Part shown: positions 24,306-27,174 of the stretch, piece after piece
Position numbering within the stretch: the stretch's first letter is position 1
Layout: each line of letters starts with the position of its first letter
From: JAGTVG01 sp964389805
Lineage (GTDB): Bacteria > Bacteroidota > Bacteroidia > Cytophagales > Cyclobacteriaceae
Direction of reading: 5' to 3'
DNA: 27,174 nucleotides
Assembly: GCA_964389805.1 (NCBI GenBank)
Contig: CAYMFU010000135.1
Location: forward strand, 1 to 27,174
Translations under genes and position numbers: made by a program
The notes under the pieces: generated by a model
Database searches by the model: none
Told to the model about the DNA's origin: nothing
What the model saw: the letters and a program-made list of their open reading frames with translations, nothing else

Positions 24306-25343
24306 ATGAATAAAGTACTACTCCCCATATTATTGCTTTTGGCATTCGGTAACCTGTCTACAGCCCAAACAGATTCCCTGGTTTTTAGAAATGGAAATTA
24401 TATTGTCGGTGAAATGAAATCAATGAACCAGAATGTGGCGACGGTAAAAACACGGTACAGCGATAAGGATTTTAACATCAAATGGCATAGAATAACGGAA
24501 ATTTATACTGACACATATTTTTTACTTTCCTTATCCAATGGCGACCGTTACAACGGGACCATTATAACTACGGCCCCCGGAAGGGGCATCGTACTTACTG
24601 ATGAAAATGATAGTATTGGGGTAAATCTGACCGACATTGTTTTTCTTGATGATTTGGATAGGGGTTTCTGGAGCCAATTGTCTTTTTCTATTGACCTTGG
24701 CTTTGAAATGACAAGATCTAATAATTTCAAGAAATTTACCACGAGTACCAGGTTAGGATATACGGCCAAACGTTGGGGACTTGATGCATATTATAGTATA
24801 CTATTTTCCAGGCAGGATGATACCGATAATATTGATCGAACTGAAGGGGGGATCAGTCATAGGTATTTTCTCCCAAAAGACTGGTATACATTGGTCTCAT
24901 TAGACTTTCTGGCAAGTACGGAATTGAATCTTGATCTGAGAACAACCGCAAAAATGGGTATGGGTAAATTTTTGATCCATACGAATAAATCTTACCTGGG
25001 TCTTGCTGCAGGGGCCAACTACAACAATGAAAATTATTTCCAGGACACCACTACAGTTGAACCCACAGCGAACAGGCAAAGTATGGAGGCATTTCTGGGT
25101 GCTGAATATAATATGTTTAATGTTGGCGACCTCGATCTGCTAACGGGTCTCACTGTTTATCCCAGTTTAACTGAAAGTAGCCGTTGGCGTGTAGATTTCA
25201 AAATTGAAACAAGATATGAAATGTGGTTTGATGACGATTTCTATATAAAACTTAGCTATTCAATGAACTATGACAACCAGCCACCTGAAGGCGCAACCGA
25301 TTTAGACTATGTATTCCAGACCGGATTTGGATGGAAGTGGTGA
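24306..25343 (+). CDS. DUF481-like outer-membrane beta-barrel protein
   Basis: A 345-residue protein from the ATG at 24306; the signal peptide ends in LSTAQ at residue 21. Residues 25 to about 120 form a small beta domain of strand pairs (VFRNGNYIVGEMKSM, then LLSLSNGDRYNGTI) that looks SH3-like, as in many Bacteroidota DUF481 proteins. From about residue 125 to the end, alternating strands (FSIDLGFEMTRSNN, STRLGYTAKRWGLDAYYS and so on) form a barrel whose last residue is Trp, in line with the C-terminal aromatic signal for outer-membrane insertion. DUF481 members have been linked to salt response (YdiY), but the function is not known. It is followed 106 bp later by another barrel gene on the same strand, possibly a separate unit. 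Confidence 0.75.
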   Translation: MNKVLLPILLLLAFGNLSTAQTDSLVFRNGNYIVGEMKSMNQNVATVKTRYSDKDFNIKWHRITEIYTDTYFLLSLSNGDRYNGTIITTAPGRGIVLTDENDSIGVNLTDIVFLDDLDRGFWSQLSFSIDLGFEMTRSNNFKKFTTSTRLGYTAKRWGLDAYYSILFSRQDDTDNIDRTEGGISHRYFLPKDWYTLVSLDFLASTELNLDLRTTAKMGMGKFLIHTNKSYLGLAAGANYNNENYFQDTTTVEPTANRQSMEAFLGAEYNMFNVGDLDLLTGLTVYPSLTESSRWRVDFKIETRYEMWFDDDFYIKLSYSMNYDNQPPEGATDLDYVFQTGFGWKW

Positions 25344-25449
25344 CCAAACACCCCTGTGTCGATCAAATTAAATGTCGTCCAGGTTACAAAAAATCAAATA
25401 ATCAGCTAAATAAGTAAGGGTACCTTATCATTAGCGTCTTTTGTTATGG

Positions 25450-26424
25450 ATGATCAGGACTCTGTCAATATTGTGCCTTACAATTTTGCCTTTGATAAAA
25501 ACGCTGGCTCAAACGTGTTGTTCTGGCGGCGTACCCTTATCCTCAAATCTGGGAATGCCGCCTGGTGATAAAGGGACCTGGCAATTCAATTTATCCTATG
25601 ATCAGAATGTCCTCAAAACTTTAAAGGAAGGTTCGAATGAGTTGAATGACAATTCCCGTGAACGGGTCACCCGGTCAATTCTGGCTGAAGTAGGCTATGG
25701 ATTTACCCAACGTATCGCACTTGATGTCTTCTTTTCTTATGTTTACCAGGAAAGGACGATCACGCAATTTGGTAAAACTGATTTCATTTCTACAAATGGC
25801 CTCGGTGACATGGTCCTGTTGCTAAAATATCGGCTATCTAATCCCTTAGATACCCGGCAGAACCTGATCATAGGAATTGGTCCTAAAATTCCCACGGGAC
25901 GTTCAGATTTTACCAGGTCGGATGGAGTTATCTTAAATGCGGACCTTCAACCGGGTAGCGGCGCCTGGGATGCTGTTTTCTATGGATTCTATAACCGATC
26001 ATTTGGTTTCAGGCCTTCCATGGGATTTTCATTTTCAGTCGTTTATAGCCTGAAAGGAGAAAATCCGAATTATTTTAACGGGCAATCCTACCAGTTTGGA
26101 GATGAAATCCTCGGACAGGTTTCTGTTGCGGATAAATTTAGTCTTGGTAAGCAAATATTCGATCTGGGATTGACATTGAGATACAGACATCAGGGATTTG
26201 ATGAATTTAACAGTACCATTCTGCCAAATACAGGAGGGCGATTTCTATTTCTTACACCCGGTGCCACCTATTACTTTACGCCAAAATTATCACTGAATTT
26301 TGCATTTGACCTGCCTGTATATACACAGGTTGAAGGAACTCAATTGGCCCCGACATATCGATTCAACATAGGATTGTTTATGGTAATAAGAAGGAAATCA
26401 AAAGGGGATAAAATAAAACTTTAA
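25450..26424 (+). CDS. outer-membrane beta-barrel protein with vicinal-cysteine N-terminus
   Basis: A 324-residue protein from the ATG at 25450, chosen over a TTG at 25441 because the signal peptide MIRTLSILCLTILPLIKTLAQ is complete from there. The mature protein starts QTCCSGGVPLSSNLGMP: two adjacent cysteines right at the N-terminus. The rest alternates strands and turns through about 300 residues (RSILAEVGYGFTQRIALDVFFSYVYQ, GLGDMVLLLKYRL, LIIGIGPKIPTGRSD), as in outer-membrane barrels often annotated as transporters. I recall relatives in Flavobacteria with the same CCSGG start. The gene lies 12 bp before a DUF3179 lipoprotein gene, so the two very likely form an operon. The cysteine pair suggests metal binding or redox anchoring, but this is inference. 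Confidence 0.75.
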   Translation: MIRTLSILCLTILPLIKTLAQTCCSGGVPLSSNLGMPPGDKGTWQFNLSYDQNVLKTLKEGSNELNDNSRERVTRSILAEVGYGFTQRIALDVFFSYVYQERTITQFGKTDFISTNGLGDMVLLLKYRLSNPLDTRQNLIIGIGPKIPTGRSDFTRSDGVILNADLQPGSGAWDAVFYGFYNRSFGFRPSMGFSFSVVYSLKGENPNYFNGQSYQFGDEILGQVSVADKFSLGKQIFDLGLTLRYRHQGFDEFNSTILPNTGGRFLFLTPGATYYFTPKLSLNFAFDLPVYTQVEGTQLAPTYRFNIGLFMVIRRKSKGDKIKL

Positions 26425-26436
26425 TTGAACGGTCAT

Positions 26437-27174
26437 ATGAAAAACTATCTTAAGCAGATTACGATAAGTATAATAACTTTATACACTTTGGCTCTCACTA
26501 ATTCATGTGAAGAGACAACAGAAAGACCATCAAGTTCCCAAGGGTATATCTCATTGAAGGATTATGGATGGATAATACCACCTTCAGAGGTCTTCGATGG
26601 GGGACCAGGAAAGGATGGAATACCTGCACTGGATCACCCTGAGTTTATAACCTCAGAAGAAGCTTCCTACCTTGAAGATACTGAATTGGTATTGGGATTT
26701 AAATCTGGAGGGTCAGTCCATGCATACCCCCATGAAATACTTGATTATCATGAGAATATTAACGACGAATTGGGTGGCGTAAAAATAGCTGTAACATATT
26801 GTCCGTTAACAGGAACAGGAATAGGATGGGATAGGATTATAAATAATAAAGAAACTACTTTTGGAGTGGCAGGTCTGTTATATAATACCAACCTGATACT
26901 ATATGACAGGGAGACGGATTCGAATTGGTCTCAAATGCGTCTTGATTGCGTTCAGGGTAAACTTGTTGGTATGAGGGCTGTGATGTATCAACTGGTGGAA
27001 ACGAGTTGGGGAAATTGGAAGGCCATGTACCCTAACTCACTGGTAGTATCGCGGAATACAGGGCATGACCGGAATTATGATGAATTTCCGTACCGGTATT
27101 ATAAGTATGATAATGATTATCTCATTTTCCCTGTCAACAATACTGATAATCGACTACCTCAGAAGGAGAGGGTC
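26437..27174 (+). CDS. DUF3179-family lipoprotein, 3' end outside the window
   Basis: Starts at the ATG 26437, 12 bp after the barrel gene, and stays open for 246 codons to the right edge. A signal peptide ends at LALTNSC, a plausible though imperfect lipobox with Cys24. The body matches the DUF3179 pattern: the block GGVKIAVTYCPLTGTGIGWDR carries the conserved Cys in YCPLTG, and FGVAGLLYNTNLILYDRETDSNWSQM follows. The function of DUF3179 is unknown to me; it occurs across several phyla, often as an exported or lipid-anchored protein. The tight pairing with a vicinal-cysteine barrel hints at a shared envelope process, possibly involving a metal or thiol chemistry. The missing 3' end prevents checking the full domain. 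Confidence 0.8.
   Translation, partial: MKNYLKQITISIITLYTLALTNSCEETTERPSSSQGYISLKDYGWIIPPSEVFDGGPGKDGIPALDHPEFITSEEASYLEDTELVLGFKSGGSVHAYPHEILDYHENINDELGGVKIAVTYCPLTGTGIGWDRIINNKETTFGVAGLLYNTNLILYDRETDSNWSQMRLDCVQGKLVGMRAVMYQLVETSWGNWKAMYPNSLVVSRNTGHDRNYDEFPYRYYKYDNDYLIFPVNNTDNRLPQKERV

Overview
The window looks like chromosomal DNA from a member of the Bacteroidota, probably a free-living glycan degrader. The evidence is a secreted protein with a type IX secretion C-terminal domain, several lipoproteins, promoter elements of the TTTG / TAnnTTTG kind, modest GC content, and a set of exported carbohydrate-active enzymes. No rRNA, tRNA, CRISPR array, prophage or intact insertion sequence is visible, and no SusC/SusD pair lies in the window.

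Left edge (1-1830): the 3' part of a GH95-like glycoside hydrolase, followed by a broken remnant of an endonuclease/exonuclease/phosphatase (EEP) gene. Region 1814-11120 is a divergent catabolic module. On the minus strand, a two-subunit CoA-transferase, a beta-ketoadipyl-CoA-type thiolase, a small four-helix membrane protein and a sodium:solute symporter form one operon. On the plus strand, a short-chain dehydrogenase, a GabD-like aldehyde dehydrogenase, an iron-dependent alcohol dehydrogenase and a PcaR/PobR-type IclR regulator form another. The 208-bp region between them holds two back-to-back promoter candidates. Just downstream of each lies a pair of 15-bp boxes separated by AAGT. The best box matches 13 of 15 positions of the PcaR box I remember from Pseudomonas putida. 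Read together, the enzymes could import a hydroxy-acid-like substrate, oxidise its alcohol and aldehyde groups, form a 3-oxoacyl-CoA and cleave it to acyl-CoA plus acetyl-CoA. The true substrate is not evident.

Region 11141-19307 holds exported hydrolases: a CE7-type acetyl esterase and an EEP lipoprotein (one minus-strand operon), an S1 sulfatase lipoprotein, a PKD-domain lipoprotein with a duplicated domain of about 100 residues, and a Tat-exported GH116-like glucosidase. A 116-bp inverted-repeat element lies just downstream of the GH116 gene.

Region 19577-27174 holds envelope and secreted proteins: a secreted protein built of two alpha/beta repeats and followed by a good terminator, a type IX-secreted beta-helix protein, an AqpZ aquaporin, a DUF481-like outer-membrane protein, an outer-membrane barrel with a vicinal-cysteine N-terminus, and a DUF3179 lipoprotein cut by the right edge and paired with that barrel.
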